Of a stretch of 44,709 nucleotides of DNA, positions 1 through 9,884 are shown one piece after another. This DNA comes from DSNY01 sp016861185 (lineage in GTDB: Bacteria; Pseudomonadota; Gammaproteobacteria; Burkholderiales; Burkholderiaceae_F): positions 1-44,709 of the forward strand of contig SZOR01000021.1 of assembly GCA_030263275.1 (NCBI GenBank). Direction: 5' to 3'. Under the pieces are notes generated by a model. It was not told the DNA's origin. It did no database searches and saw only the letters and a program-made list of their open reading frames with translations. Both the position numbers and the translations under genes were made by a program. Each line of letters opens with the position of its first letter. The first letter of the stretch is position 1.

Positions 1-273
1 CGAGCCGCGCTGCCGCAGGCGCGCGCTGCGCACGCGCTGCTCGGCGCGATCGAGCGCGCCGACGCGCTGCGCCGGCCGGAGCGCTTCGAGTCGCTGCTGC
101 AGGCGGTCGAAACGCTCGACGCGGTGGGCCTCGATGGTCTGCGCCGCGCGCTGCGCGCCGCCGCAGCTGTCGACGCCGGCACGATCGCCGCGCGCCACGC
201 GCCCGACACCGCCGCGATCGCCGCGGCGGTCCGCCAGGCGCGGCTCGAAGCGATCGCCGCCGCTTCGCGTTGA
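1..273 (+). CDS. cca: CCA-adding enzyme, C-terminal fragment
   Basis: Open frame running in from the left edge and ending at TGA 271-273; 90 residues are visible. The stretch RRPERFESLLQAVE followed by AVDAGTIAA and a closing ARLEAI resembles the C-terminal helical part of betaproteobacterial multifunctional CCA proteins, which add or repair the 3'-CCA of tRNA. The usual ADARGR segment after the RPERF motif is not present in its familiar form, so the match rests on the flanking motifs and on helical, Ala/Arg-rich character. The catalytic nucleotidyltransferase head lies outside the window. The call is by motif memory only; another Ala-rich helical protein is possible. Confidence 0.55.
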   Translation, partial: RAALPQARAAHALLGAIERADALRRPERFESLLQAVETLDAVGLDGLRRALRAAAAVDAGTIAARHAPDTAAIAAAVRQARLEAIAAASR

Positions 274-303
274 GGCGCATCGCCGCGCGCAGCGGTTTAG
301 GCT

Positions 304-463
304 CACCACAGAGACACGGAGAACACAGAGGACTGCAACAGAGGCTTCTCGTCGGTGCCCTCGGCGTTCGCGCTCCGTCCGCAATGCCGAAGAACCCGTT
401 ATGGAGACGCCGTGAAACTCAACGCTCTTTGGCTTTCCTCCGTGTTCTCGGTGTCTCCGTGTT
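304..463. repeat. Inverted pair of CACAGAGACACGGAG-type repeats
   Basis: Left arm 304-331 (CACCACAGAGACACGGAG...) and right arm 437-463, which reads as its reverse complement with a few mismatches. The same family forms the tight hairpin at 5984-6060. It fills the 208-base gap between cca and the convergent patatin-like gene, where the two transcripts meet, so it could act as a bidirectional terminator or simply be a mobile intergenic repeat. No gene is seen in the gap. Confidence 0.75.
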
Positions 464-481
464 GAGAACCCTCGCTGCGCC

Positions 482-3185
482 CTAGGCGGCCGCTGCGAGC
501 GCGCGCGCTTCGCGGACGAAACCGGGCCACAGGTCGAACAGGCGCAGGCCGATCGCTTCGCCGAGCTTGCGATAGCTTTCCCACTGTCCTTCGTCGAAGA
601 ACTGATCGCCCGTGGACTGCTGCGGGAACGCCGGTTGCCGGCGCGCGTAGAGCTTGACGTCGAGCGGCGCGAAGTCGGGCACGGCGGGTTTCACGACGAC
701 GAGCAGCGCCCCGCGCGCGAGCCCGTCCGCGCCCGCCGCATAACGCACGCGCGCGGCGAGCGCGCAGCGGTCGCCGCGCCGCGCCGGGTCGCGAAACTGC
801 TCGATCGTGCCGAACCAATGCGCGGCGTCGGCGTGGCCGAGCCGTCCCACGAAGGCCGCAAGCTCGCCCTCCTCGAAGAACTCGATCTCGGCGCCGAAGT
901 CGATCCGCGCGCGCCGCACGAGGTTCTGCAGATCGTTGAAACCGTAGTCGGGATCGGCGCCGTTGTCGGCACAGACGATGAGCGCCGCCCGCCGGCGCAG
1001 CAGCTCGTAGACGGCGGTGTTCTCGAAGTGACCGCCGTCCGAGAGATTCCAACGCAACCCGCGCCGGCCGTAGAAGCCGCCGGTCAACTCCTGCCACACG
1101 AGGTCGAAGGTCCTGAGCAGGCTTTCGCGCTGCTGCGTGCTCATCTTCGCCGCCGGCAGCCACCAGTACGCGAGCCGCGCGTTGACGAGCCAAGCGAGCA
1201 TCGAAAAACCCTTCGCCGACATGCGACCCAGGCCCGTCGAGACGGCCGCGCCGGAAATCGCCGCCCACGCGCCGAGTGCGAGCCGCTCGCAGCGCGTCTG
1301 GCGGTCGTAGTCCTCGCGCGCGTCAGCGCCCGCCGTGTCGGGCAGAGCGGGCAGATCGGCGAACTGCAGCCGCGATCCGATCTCGTGCACCGGCTGCGCC
1401 CAGCGATGGAAGCGGTCGTCGACGTTGATGCCCAGCGGGCCAACGGTCAGCGGGACACCTTTGCGATCCTCGCGCACCAGATTCGATGTCTGCGACAGCG
1501 TCTCGTTGACGGTCGCGCAGACGAGATGCAGCGGGCCGGCCGAACCGCCCGCGTAGTAGCTGCGCAGCGCCACCTCGTCGTCGGGGTGCGATTCGGAGAC
1601 GAACAGCGCGCGCGCGTCCGACTGGCTCGCGAGCGGCGCGTGCAGCGTTTCATGAAGCTGGGCGAGCCGTCTGAAGTTGGCCGCGCCGAGGAAGGTGCGC
1701 ACCAGCCGCGCACAGTAGAAGCGGTGGAACGTCGAGTTGTTGAGGAACCCCAGGCTTTCGCGCACCAGCGCCGCGAGCAGCGCCCACGCGAGCGCCACGC
1801 CGATCAGCAGCGCGAAGTGCCCGGTCGCGAGCCGCGCCTGCGGCTTGACGCGCAGTTCGGCGAGCCACGGGCTCCAGACGATCCACTGCACGAACGCGAC
1901 CAGCAGCGCCGCGATCGCGGCCAATGCGGCCAACGCGACGACGAGTGCGACGAGCTTCTAAGGCAAGCGCGACCGCGATCGCGCCGCCGCCGGAGGCGAG
2001 CGCCGCGAGTTCACCCGGACGATTGCGCAGCCAAGCGACGAACAGCGTCTGGCCGAACGAGTCGACGAAACCGCAGGCCGCGGCGACGGCGAGCAGCGCG
2101 AGCGTTGCGGTCAGCGCCTGCGTCAGCTTCAACCGCGCGCGCGCCACCGCCGACGTATGGGTCCAGTCCTCGCCGGGCTTGAGCATCCGCGCGAGCCAGA
2201 AGCGCTGCAGCAGCAGCGTGACGATCGCCAGGTACGCGCCGTAGCCGAGCAGGAAAACGACCGGGTTGTCCCAGCGGTCGAAGCGCGCGAGCAGCACGCC
2301 GAAGACCAGACTCGCGACGAGCAGCCAGTACGGACCGAGCTTGATCGCGCGCTCCTCGGCCGACAGCTTCGCCGCCTTCTCCTGCCGGAACACGAGCCAG
2401 TAGATCAGCACCAGCGGGCCGCCGATCGCAACGGCGGCGAGCGGCACGAGCCACAGGATCGGGCTCCACCACCACCCGAGCGCATCGCCGATCACCGCGA
2501 GATCCCAGTCGAGCCCATCGAGCCGGGGCGCGATCCCGCCGCCGATCGCCTGCCCCGCGACGTGCAGCCCGATGCGGACCACATACGCGGCCAGCACGGC
2601 GCCGATCAACGCGAGCGCCAGCACGTAGTGCACGCCGATCAGCGAGCGCAGATAGAACGCCGTCATGAACAGCAGGTCCTTCGCGCCGCTCGGCGTCAGA
2701 TAGCGGCCGTTCTCGCGCAGCCAGCGCAGCGGATGGAAGATCGTCTTGTCCGCGCCGGGCGCGCCGACGCGGATCGACGCGGCGGTCGCGTGCGGGGGAT
2801 CCGTGAGCAGCCGCTCGGCGCGCTCGGCAGCCGCCAGCGCCGACTCGGGTGCGGCCTGCGGCGCTTCGCGCGGCAGCGGGTCGGGCACGGCGAGATCGGC
2901 CGTGCGCGGAAGGAAGAGGCTCCCCAGGAACGAACCGGTATAGCCGCCGCCCGAAACCGTCGACAGATAGTCGATCTGCGGGAACAGTCTCTTTGCCGCG
3001 AGCGCCTGCGCGAGACCGAGCGAGAAGGTCGCGCTGCGGATGCCGCCGCCGGAAAACGCGAGCCCGACGGGATGCTCGGGCGGCAGCGCATCGGCGTCGG
3101 GCCGGCGCCCTTCCCACAACGCGCGCCGCGTGCGGATGCGCTCGTGCTCCAGCTTCGGATCGAACGCGTGTTGGTCGTTGTTCAT
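482..3185 (-). pseudogene. Patatin-like phospholipase with membrane core, frameshifted
   Basis: The protein reads in two overlapping frames. The N-terminal part starts at ATG 3185, with a GGGGG ribosome-site-like run just upstream. It has the patatin glycine loop (AFSGGGIRSATFSLG) and nucleophile region (DYLSTVSGGGYTGSFLG), then five or more hydrophobic segments. The C-terminal part is open from about 1960 to 482, continues with membrane helices, and carries the catalytic Asp motif SDGGHFENTAVYELL. The catalytic Ser and Asp are therefore in different frames. Joining them needs a single net one-base skip, placed between about 1950 and 1990 because frame 1 stays coherent to the LASGGGAIAVALAL stretch and frame 2 has a TAG at about 1956-1958. 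The joined product would be about 900 residues. Patatin-like acyl hydrolases cleave lipid acyl esters; the membrane core suggests an inner-membrane enzyme. A sequencing error, a real mutation and a programmed shift are all possible. Confidence 0.8.
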
Positions 3186-3273
3186 GTTGTCCCCCGCCTG
3201 CCGTCGCGACCTTGCCGCGCCGGCGATCATGCCGCGCGCCGCGGCGCGCGCCATCCCGCCGATTCGCGAGCGT

Positions 3274-3465
3274 TCAGATGAGCTTGCCGATGAGAAAGAC
3301 CAGCAGCGTCAGCAGCAGCGTGCTGGCGAACGGCAGCAGATATTCGCGCTTGCCGATGCGAAACCGGAAGTCCCCGGGCAGGCGCCCGATCCCGAGCCGC
3401 TGCAACCAGGGCTGCAGCGCGGTCAGCACGACCAGACCGAGGAAAAGAGTGACGAGGAAGCGCAT
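3274..3465 (-). CDS. DUF2905 family small membrane protein
   Basis: A 63-residue protein starting at ATG 3465. It has a hydrophobic N-terminal helix (residues about 3-17), a central basic loop with GIGRLPGDFRF and a second hydrophobic helix (about 43-62) ending IGKLI. The central LPGDFR motif and the two-helix layout match the DUF2905 family, whose function is unknown. It lies between the MidA-like gene upstream and the patatin-like gene downstream on the same strand. No strong ribosome-binding site is visible. Confidence 0.85.
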   Translation of the reverse strand: MRFLVTLFLGLVVLTALQPWLQRLGIGRLPGDFRFRIGKREYLLPFASTLLLTLLVFLIGKLI

Positions 3466-3508
3466 GGGGTCGGACGTCGGGTCGCAAGTGTGCAGGTCAG
3501 CCCGTTTA

Positions 3509-3536
3509 CGCAATCCGCAATCCGCAATGCGCAGTC
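3509..3536. repeat. ATCCGCAAT-type short repeat
   Basis: GCAATCCGC units occur two to three times in a row immediately after the stop of the MidA-like gene (read on the minus strand). Related copies lie at 21090-21114 and 25337-25368, each also touching the end or start of a gene. Confidence 0.6.
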
Positions 3537-4679
3537 CTAGAGCGTATGCACGCGGTCGCCGCGAACGAAGCCGAGCAGCGGCACATCGATGCCGCGGCCG
3601 ACCGCCAGCACCTTGAACAGTTCGCCCATCTCCGCCTCCGAGATCAGCCGGTGCGCTTCGTTGGCGCGCGCATGCGTGTGGCCGGCCTGCAGGCGATCGA
3701 GCAGACCGCAGTTGAGCAGGAAATGCGCCTGCGACGTATAGCCCAGCACGTCGAGCCCGGCTTCGTGCGCCGCGTCGGCGATGCCGGTGAAGTCCACGTG
3801 CGCGGTCAGGTCGTTCAGCCCCGGCAGCCAGAACGGATCGGCGTGCGCATGGTGGCGGTAGTGGCACATGATCGTGCCCATCAGCCGTTGCGGGTGGTAG
3901 TACTCGCGGCGCGGAAAACCGTAATCGATGGCGAACAGCACGCCGCGCGCGAGCTGCCGAGCGATCGTTCGCGTCCACGCCTGCGCGACGAAGCCGATCT
4001 CCGAGGCGTAGCCGTCGGGCAGCGCGCCCACCTCGCGCTCGATCGCCGCAACCGCCGGCGCGAGGTGCGCATCGGCGGGCCGTTCGGCGAAGGCGAAGCG
4101 GCCTTCGCGCACCGCCACGCCGCGCTCGAACACCGCGTCGCCGCGTCTGACGAAGAGTCTGACCGGCATCACGTCGAGCACCTCGTTGGCGACGACGACA
4201 CCTTCGAAGCCCGCCGGCGGCGCGTCGAGCCACTCGACCGGCCGGCCGGCGAGAAGGCGCGCCTGCCGCTCGCGCAGATCGGGCGACAGTTCGACGATCG
4301 CGTAGCGCTCGGCCGCGGCGCCGCGCGCGTCGAGCGCATCGAGCAGATCGCGCGCGAGCGCGCCCGAGCCGGCGCCGAACTCGAGGATCCGCGGCGCGCA
4401 GCATGCGAACACCTGCGCGATCTGCGCGGCAAGCGCCTGTGCGAACAGCGGCGAGATCTCCGGTGCGGTGACGAAATCCCCGCCCGACCGCGCGTCGCCG
4501 AACTTGCGCGCGCCCGCCGCGTAGTAACCGAGCCCCGGCGCATACAGCACCGCTTCCATGTAGCGGTCGAACGGGATCCAGCCGCCGGCCGATTCGATCT
4601 GCGCGCGGATCCGTGCGGCAAGGCGCTCGCTGGCGGCGAGCGCCTCGGGCGAAGCTTGCGGCAGGCGCGGCGCGTTCAT
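3537..4679 (-). CDS. MidA/NDUFAF7-like SAM-dependent methyltransferase
   Basis: A 380-residue protein. The start at ATG 4679 (MNAPRLPQAS) is preferred over upstream starts because the family homology begins shortly after it. The N-terminal part has the family hallmark of an FDRYMEAVLYAPGLGYYAAGARKFG segment, followed by GGDFVTAPEISPLF. The SAM-binding motif I is ILEFGAGSGALARDLL. Members of this family resemble mitochondrial NDUFAF7, which methylates an arginine of complex I; the bacterial substrate is not known. The gene is divergent from the FolM-like SDR with about 100 bases between starts, an arrangement often seen in betaproteobacteria. Confidence 0.9.
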   Translation of the reverse strand: MNAPRLPQASPEALAASERLAARIRAQIESAGGWIPFDRYMEAVLYAPGLGYYAAGARKFGDARSGGDFVTAPEISPLFAQALAAQIAQVFACCAPRILEFGAGSGALARDLLDALDARGAAAERYAIVELSPDLRERQARLLAGRPVEWLDAPPAGFEGVVVANEVLDVMPVRLFVRRGDAVFERGVAVREGRFAFAERPADAHLAPAVAAIEREVGALPDGYASEIGFVAQAWTRTIARQLARGVLFAIDYGFPRREYYHPQRLMGTIMCHYRHHAHADPFWLPGLNDLTAHVDFTGIADAAHEAGLDVLGYTSQAHFLLNCGLLDRLQAGHTHARANEAHRLISEAEMGELFKVLAVGRGIDVPLLGFVRGDRVHTL

Positions 4680-4782
4680 GCAGGCGATGTTACCGGCGCT
4701 ACGCGATAATCCGCGCTCGCTCGAGCCCGACCATGCGAACGACTTCGACGACACTGACGGTGCCTGCTGCGCGCCGCGGCCC

Positions 4783-5580
4783 ATGAGGCGGCGCCGTGCT
4801 TCGGACGCGCGCGCGGTGCTCGTCACCGGCGGCGCGCGCCGCATCGGCCGCGCGATCGCGCTCGCGTTCGCGCGGCGCGGTTGGGACGTCGCGGTCCATT
4901 ACGGCGCTTCGCGCAAGGAGGCGCTGGCGACCGTGCGCGACATCGAGGCGCTCGGCCGCCGCGCGGTCGCGCTCGGCCGCGACCTCGGCCTCGAGCGCGG
5001 TGTCAGGAAGCTCGTGCCGGACGCCGTCGCCGCGCTCGGCCGGCTCGACTGCGTCGTCAACAACGCGTCGCTGTTCGACTACGACGATGCGGCGAGCTTC
5101 GGCTACGCGAAGTTCGAGCGGCACCAGCGCGTGAACGCCGGCGCGCCGATCCTGCTCGCGAACGCGCTCGCGCAGCACCTCGCCGACGGTGCGGCAGGCT
5201 GCGTGGTCAACCTGCTCGACCAGAAGCTCTTCAATCCGAACCCGGACTTCCTGTCGTACACGCTGTCGAAGAGCGCGCTGCACGCGGCGACCACGCTGCT
5301 TGCGCAGGCGCTGGCGCCGCGCGTGCGCGTCGTCGGCGTGGCACCCGGCATCACGCTGCTGTCGAGCAACCAGTCCGAGGCCGGCTTCGCGCGCGCGCAT
5401 CGCGCGACCGTGCTCGGCCGCTCGAGCACGCCCGAGGACGTCGCGCATGCGGTGCTGTTCGCCGCCGAAAATCCGGCGCTCACGGGCACGACGCTCGTCG
5501 TCGACGGCGGCCAGCACCTGACCGCGTCGCCGCGCGACGTGATGTTCCTGACCGAGCCCGAACGCGGCCGCACCCCTTGA
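4783..5580 (+). CDS. SDR oxidoreductase, FolM/pteridine-reductase-like
   Basis: A 265-residue short-chain dehydrogenase; ATG 4783 is taken as start because the Rossmann fold begins soon after. It shows the cofactor loop TGGARRIGRA, the NNAS motif (VVNNASLFDYDD), a SYTLSKSAL stretch supplying the YxxxK pair, and a C-terminal VDGGQHL. The Arg in TGGARRIG is typical of NADPH-dependent pteridine reductases and FolM dihydromonapterin reductase. It lies 10 bases before folB, which supports a role in pterin reduction in the folate or monapterin pathway. The exact substrate is inferred from context. An in-frame extension back to 4678 would add 35 residues overlapping the divergent gene's start, and is less likely. 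Confidence 0.85.
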   Translation: MRRRRASDARAVLVTGGARRIGRAIALAFARRGWDVAVHYGASRKEALATVRDIEALGRRAVALGRDLGLERGVRKLVPDAVAALGRLDCVVNNASLFDYDDAASFGYAKFERHQRVNAGAPILLANALAQHLADGAAGCVVNLLDQKLFNPNPDFLSYTLSKSALHAATTLLAQALAPRVRVVGVAPGITLLSSNQSEAGFARAHRATVLGRSSTPEDVAHAVLFAAENPALTGTTLVVDGGQHLTASPRDVMFLTEPERGRTP

Positions 5581-5590
5581 GATCGAGACG

Positions 5591-5983
5591 ATGAGCACCT
5601 GGCTACTCGACCCGCGGCTGGCGCATTGCCGGCGTATCTTCCTGCGCGAGGTCGTGCTCGACGCGAACATCGGCATCCATGCGTTCGAGAGGGCGGGCGC
5701 GCAGCGGCTCGTGATCAACGTCGACCTGTTCGTTCCGTACGCGGTGTCCACGCCGAAGCACGACAAGATCCACGAGGTGATCGACTACGACTTCGTCCGC
5801 ACCACCGTGCGCCGGCGCATCGCGCAGGGACACATCAACCTGCAGGAGACGCTGGTCGACGACATCGCCCGCGCGCTGCTCGCGCACCCCGGCGTGGCCG
5901 CCGTGCGCGTGGCGAGCGAAAAGCCCGACGTCTACGAGGACGTCGAGGCGGTCGGCGTGGAAGTGTTTCACTTCAAGGAATGA
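5591..5983 (+). CDS. folB: Dihydroneopterin aldolase
   Basis: A 130-residue protein of the FolB family, which converts 7,8-dihydroneopterin to 6-hydroxymethyl-7,8-dihydropterin and glycolaldehyde in folate synthesis. Seen in the sequence: an IFLREVVLDANIGIHAFE start to the domain, DLFVPYAV, the region HEVIDYDFVR and the ETLVDDIA motif, then EKPDVYEDVEAVGVEVF at the end. Length is near the family norm of about 120. It follows the FolM-like SDR by 10 bases and almost certainly shares its transcript. The stop at 5981-5983 runs directly into a strong hairpin. Confidence 0.93.
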   Translation: MSTWLLDPRLAHCRRIFLREVVLDANIGIHAFERAGAQRLVINVDLFVPYAVSTPKHDKIHEVIDYDFVRTTVRRRIAQGHINLQETLVDDIARALLAHPGVAAVRVASEKPDVYEDVEAVGVEVFHFKE

Positions 5984-6060
5984 ATTCACCACCGAGACAC
6001 CGAGACCACCGAGCACCGATTGACGCATCTCTCGGTGCTCTCTGTGTCTCGGTGGTGAAT
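5984..6060. repeat. Perfect-ended hairpin of the CACCGAGACACCGAG repeat family
   Basis: The left arm begins ATTCACCACCGAGACAC at the base after the folB stop; the right arm ends GTGTCTCGGTGGTGAAT at 6060. The arms pair over about 30 bases with few mismatches around a short loop. It is the same family as the inverted arms at 304-331 and 437-463. It lies between folB and ttcA, 13 bases before the ttcA start, so it may end or attenuate the folB transcript, or affect mRNA stability. Confidence 0.85.
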
Positions 6061-6073
6061 CAGGAGCGCACCG

Positions 6074-7006
<933 letters not shown>

Positions 7007-7013
7007 GCGACGT

Positions 7014-7259
7014 TCAGCTCTCGGTCGTCTCCAGATCGCCGGGATCGAGCGAACCGACGTTCTCCTCGAGCCACGCGCGCCAGGTCTCCGCCGTCATCGG
7101 CGCGACGGTCGACTCCAGGTTTTCCCAGCGCACGCGCCACATCCCGTCGGGCAGCAGCGCGACGGTGACGCGCGGCAGCGCGCCGAGGCCGAACAACTCG
7201 ATGCGCTGCTCGACGACGGCTTCGGCCTCGTGCGGCGTCAGCAGGCGGCTCTCGCTCAC
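7014..7259 (-). CDS. Hypothetical protein, 81 aa
   Basis: An 81-residue acidic protein (about MSESRLLTPHEAEAVVEQ to the C-terminal DLETTES), convergent with ttcA and only 7 bases from its stop. No domain is recognised. It has a mixed composition with two Trp-rich stretches (GMWRVRWENLE, TWRAWLEE) and no signal or membrane segment, so a small soluble protein is likely. Normal amino-acid composition and good codon bias support it being real. The 237 bases between this gene and the CBS gene contain only short GC-rich inverted repeats. Confidence 0.6.
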   Translation of the reverse strand: MSESRLLTPHEAEAVVEQRIELFGLGALPRVTVALLPDGMWRVRWENLESTVAPMTAETWRAWLEENVGSLDPGDLETTES

Positions 7260-7496
7260 TGGACTACCCTCGCGCTACGCGCTCGGGGATTCGCCCTTGG
7301 GGCGACCCGGCGGGCTCATGGGACCTCCGTTCGACCGGCATCCGGTCGCGGTCGTCATCGCGCAAGCGAGCTTACTCGCGCTGCCGCCGGCCCGGCCGCT
7401 TGACGCAGGTCAGCGCGGTACCCCGATGCGCGTCCATGATGAATTCGTCGATGCGGTCGCGGTCCTATCCTGCGTGCGGCCGCGATGGAGGCAGCG

Positions 7497-7961
7497 ATGA
7501 GAGCGAAATCGGTTCGGATCGGCGACTTGGCGGTGCGCGATGTCGTCACCGTCACGCCGCAGACGACGCTGGCGGAGTGCGCGCAGATCATGCGCAATCA
7601 GCACGTCGGCAGCGTGGTCGTCCTCGACGACAAGGGCCGGCGCGACAAGCCGAGCGGCATCGTGACCGACCGCGACATCGTGATCGAGACGGTGGCGGTC
7701 GCGCTCGACCCGGCGACCTTGACCGCCGGCGACGTGATGTCGCAGCCGCTCGCCACCGTGCGGGAGGACGACGACATCCTCGACGCGCTCGCCAAGATGC
7801 GCGAGTTCGGCGTGCGCCGACTGCCCATGCTCGACGCCGCCGGCAATCTGACCGGGCTGGTGGCCGTCGACAATCTGCTGGAGGCGCTCGCCGAACAGGT
7901 CGATTCGGTCGTTCGCGTGCTCAAGGCCGAGCAGACCAAGGAAACGGTCACGCGCCGCTAG
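7497..7961 (+). CDS. Tandem CBS-domain protein
   Basis: A 154-residue protein made of two CBS motifs: VRDVVTVTPQTTLAECAQIMRNQHVGSVVVLD then IVTDRDIV, and SQPLATVREDDDILDALAKMREFGVRRLPMLD then LTGLVAVDNLLE. CBS pairs bind adenine nucleotides and usually regulate partners. No fused effector is present. ATG 7497 is preferred over the one at 7485 because a GGAGG sits at the proper distance before it. The polX start follows 8 bases after the stop. Confidence 0.9.
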   Translation: MRAKSVRIGDLAVRDVVTVTPQTTLAECAQIMRNQHVGSVVVLDDKGRRDKPSGIVTDRDIVIETVAVALDPATLTAGDVMSQPLATVREDDDILDALAKMREFGVRRLPMLDAAGNLTGLVAVDNLLEALAEQVDSVVRVLKAEQTKETVTRR

Positions 7962-7969
7962 CCGCGCGC

Positions 7970-9697
7970 ATGCCGGTCAAGAACGCGGACATCGCCGCGG
8001 CGTTCGAGCAGATCGCCGATCTGCTCGAACTGCAGAACGCCAACCCGTTCCGCGTCCGCGCGTACCGCAACGCCGCGCGTATCGTCGGCGAACTGAAGCT
8101 CGATCTTGCGGCGACGATCGCGGCCGGCCGGCCGCTGCCCAAACTGCCGGGCATCGGTACCGATCTGGAAGCCAAGCTCCGCGAGTTCGCGACGACCGGC
8201 AGGATCGGCGCGCTCGAGCGGCTGAAGAAGGAAGTGCCCGCCGGCGTAGCGGAGTTGCTGAAGCTTCCCGGGCTCGGACCCAAACGCGTGCGCGCGCTCT
8301 ACGAGGAACTGCACGTGCACACGCTGCCGCAGCTTCTGCGCGCAGCGCGCGACGGTCGCATCCGCTCGCTGCCCGGCTTCGGCGCGAAAACCGAGCAGCA
8401 CATCGCCGAGGCGATCGAGCGGACGATGGGCCAGGTCAGGCGCTTCAAGCTCGCGGTCGCCGCGCAATACGCCGAGGCGCTGCTCGCGCATCTGCAGCAG
8501 GCGCCCGGCGTGATCGAAGTCGCCGCCGCCGGCAGCCTGCGGCGCGCGAAGGAAACGGTCGGCGATCTCGATCTGCTCGCCACCGCGCCGGACGGCGCGG
8601 CGGTGTGTCGCCACTTCACGCGGTACCCGGACGTGGCCGAAGTCCTGCAGTCGGGCGAAACGCGCGCCTCCGTCGTCCTGAAGTCCGGGCTGCAGGTCGA
8701 TCTGCGCGTCGTGCCGCAGGAGAGCTACGGCGCGGCGCTGATGTATTTCACGGGATCGAAGGCGCACAACATCCGGCTGCGCAACCTCGCGATCGACCAG
8801 GGGCTGAAGCTCAACGAGTACGGGCTGTTCAAGGACAGGTGCGCGATCGCCGGCGAGTCGGAGGAGGAGGTGTATTCGGCGCTCGGACTGCCCTGGATCC
8901 CGCCCGAGCTGCGCGAGGACCGCGGCGAAGTCGAAGCGGCGAAGAAGCGCGCGCTGCCGACGCTCGTCGAACGCGGCGATCTGCGCGGCGACTTTCACGC
9001 GCACACCAAGTGGAGCGACGGCACGGCGACGATCGAGGAAATGGCGCAGGCCGCACGCGCACACGGCCTCGAATACCTCGCGATCAGCGAACACAGCCGG
9101 CGGCTCACGGTCGCGCACGGGCTCGACCCGGTGCGACTCGCCAAGCAGCGCGACGAGATCGAGCGGATCGACGCCAAGCTCGACGGCGTGCGACTGCTCG
9201 CCGGCATCGAGGTCGACGTGCTCGAGGACGGTTCGCTCGACCTGCCCGATGCGGCGCTGGCGCCGCTGGACGTCGTGATCGCCGCGGTGCATTCGAAGTT
9301 CGATCTGCCGCGCGCGAAGCAGACCGCGCGCATCCTCGCGGCGCTCGACAACCTCAACGTGAAGATCCTCGCGCACCCGATCGGCCGGCTGATCGACCAG
9401 CGCGAGCCCTACGACGTCGACATGCTCGCGGTGATCCGCAAGTGCAAGGCGCGCGGCGTGGCGCTGGAGCTGAACGCGCACCCGCAGCGGCTCGACCTGA
9501 CGGACCTGCACTGCCGGATGGCAAAGGACGAAGGCGCGCGGGTGGCGATCAACTCCGACGCGCATTCGGTGCACGAGTTCGACAACCTCGTCTACGGCGT
9601 CGGCCAGGCGCGGCGCGGTTGGCTGGAGAAGGCCGACGTGCTGAACACGCGCCCGCTCGACGAGGTGCGTGCGTGGTTGTGGCGGGGGAGGAAGTAG
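7970..9697 (+). CDS. polX: DNA polymerase/3'-5' exonuclease PolX
   Basis: A 575-residue protein of normal PolX length, active in base-excision and gap-filling repair. Domains in order: N-terminal HhH and lyase-like region (ANPFRVRAYRNAAR, KLPGIG, LLKLPGLGPKRVRALYE, LPGFGAKTEQHI), the palm with AAGSLRRAKETVGDLDLL and VDLRVV carrying metal-binding Asp residues, then a PHP exonuclease domain starting GDFHAHTKWSDG with later EHS, EVDVL, HSKFD, AHPIG and NSDAHS motifs. These histidines and aspartates match PHP metal ligands. It follows the CBS gene closely; no obvious ribosome site precedes ATG 7970, so coupling is possible. Confidence 0.95.
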   Translation: MPVKNADIAAAFEQIADLLELQNANPFRVRAYRNAARIVGELKLDLAATIAAGRPLPKLPGIGTDLEAKLREFATTGRIGALERLKKEVPAGVAELLKLPGLGPKRVRALYEELHVHTLPQLLRAARDGRIRSLPGFGAKTEQHIAEAIERTMGQVRRFKLAVAAQYAEALLAHLQQAPGVIEVAAAGSLRRAKETVGDLDLLATAPDGAAVCRHFTRYPDVAEVLQSGETRASVVLKSGLQVDLRVVPQESYGAALMYFTGSKAHNIRLRNLAIDQGLKLNEYGLFKDRCAIAGESEEEVYSALGLPWIPPELREDRGEVEAAKKRALPTLVERGDLRGDFHAHTKWSDGTATIEEMAQAARAHGLEYLAISEHSRRLTVAHGLDPVRLAKQRDEIERIDAKLDGVRLLAGIEVDVLEDGSLDLPDAALAPLDVVIAAVHSKFDLPRAKQTARILAALDNLNVKILAHPIGRLIDQREPYDVDMLAVIRKCKARGVALELNAHPQRLDLTDLHCRMAKDEGARVAINSDAHSVHEFDNLVYGVGQARRGWLEKADVLNTRPLDEVRAWLWRGRK

Positions 9698-9884
9698 GGT
9701 CCGTCGGCCGTTCAAAGGCCTGCTAAGGCACGCCACCTTCGCAGCAAGGTGCGGGCGGTCTGCGGCTCGACCTTCGCTGCTCATTCGAGAGCGGGCGCAG
9801 CACGCGACAGGCTCGACCCGCAGCATACGGCATGCGCCGCCGGCGAATCGGGTTCATCATGGAGCGACGAACGGAGGACGAACG

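Noticed and set aside
635..2182. 515-codon plus-strand frame over the patatin-like gene
   Set aside because: Arg/Glu/His-rich shadow sequence with no motif; the opposite strand encodes the catalytic motifs.
9698..9884. Possible tRNA or small RNA in the gap after polX
   Set aside because: A short inverted repeat is present but no cloverleaf with conserved T-loop bases was found.
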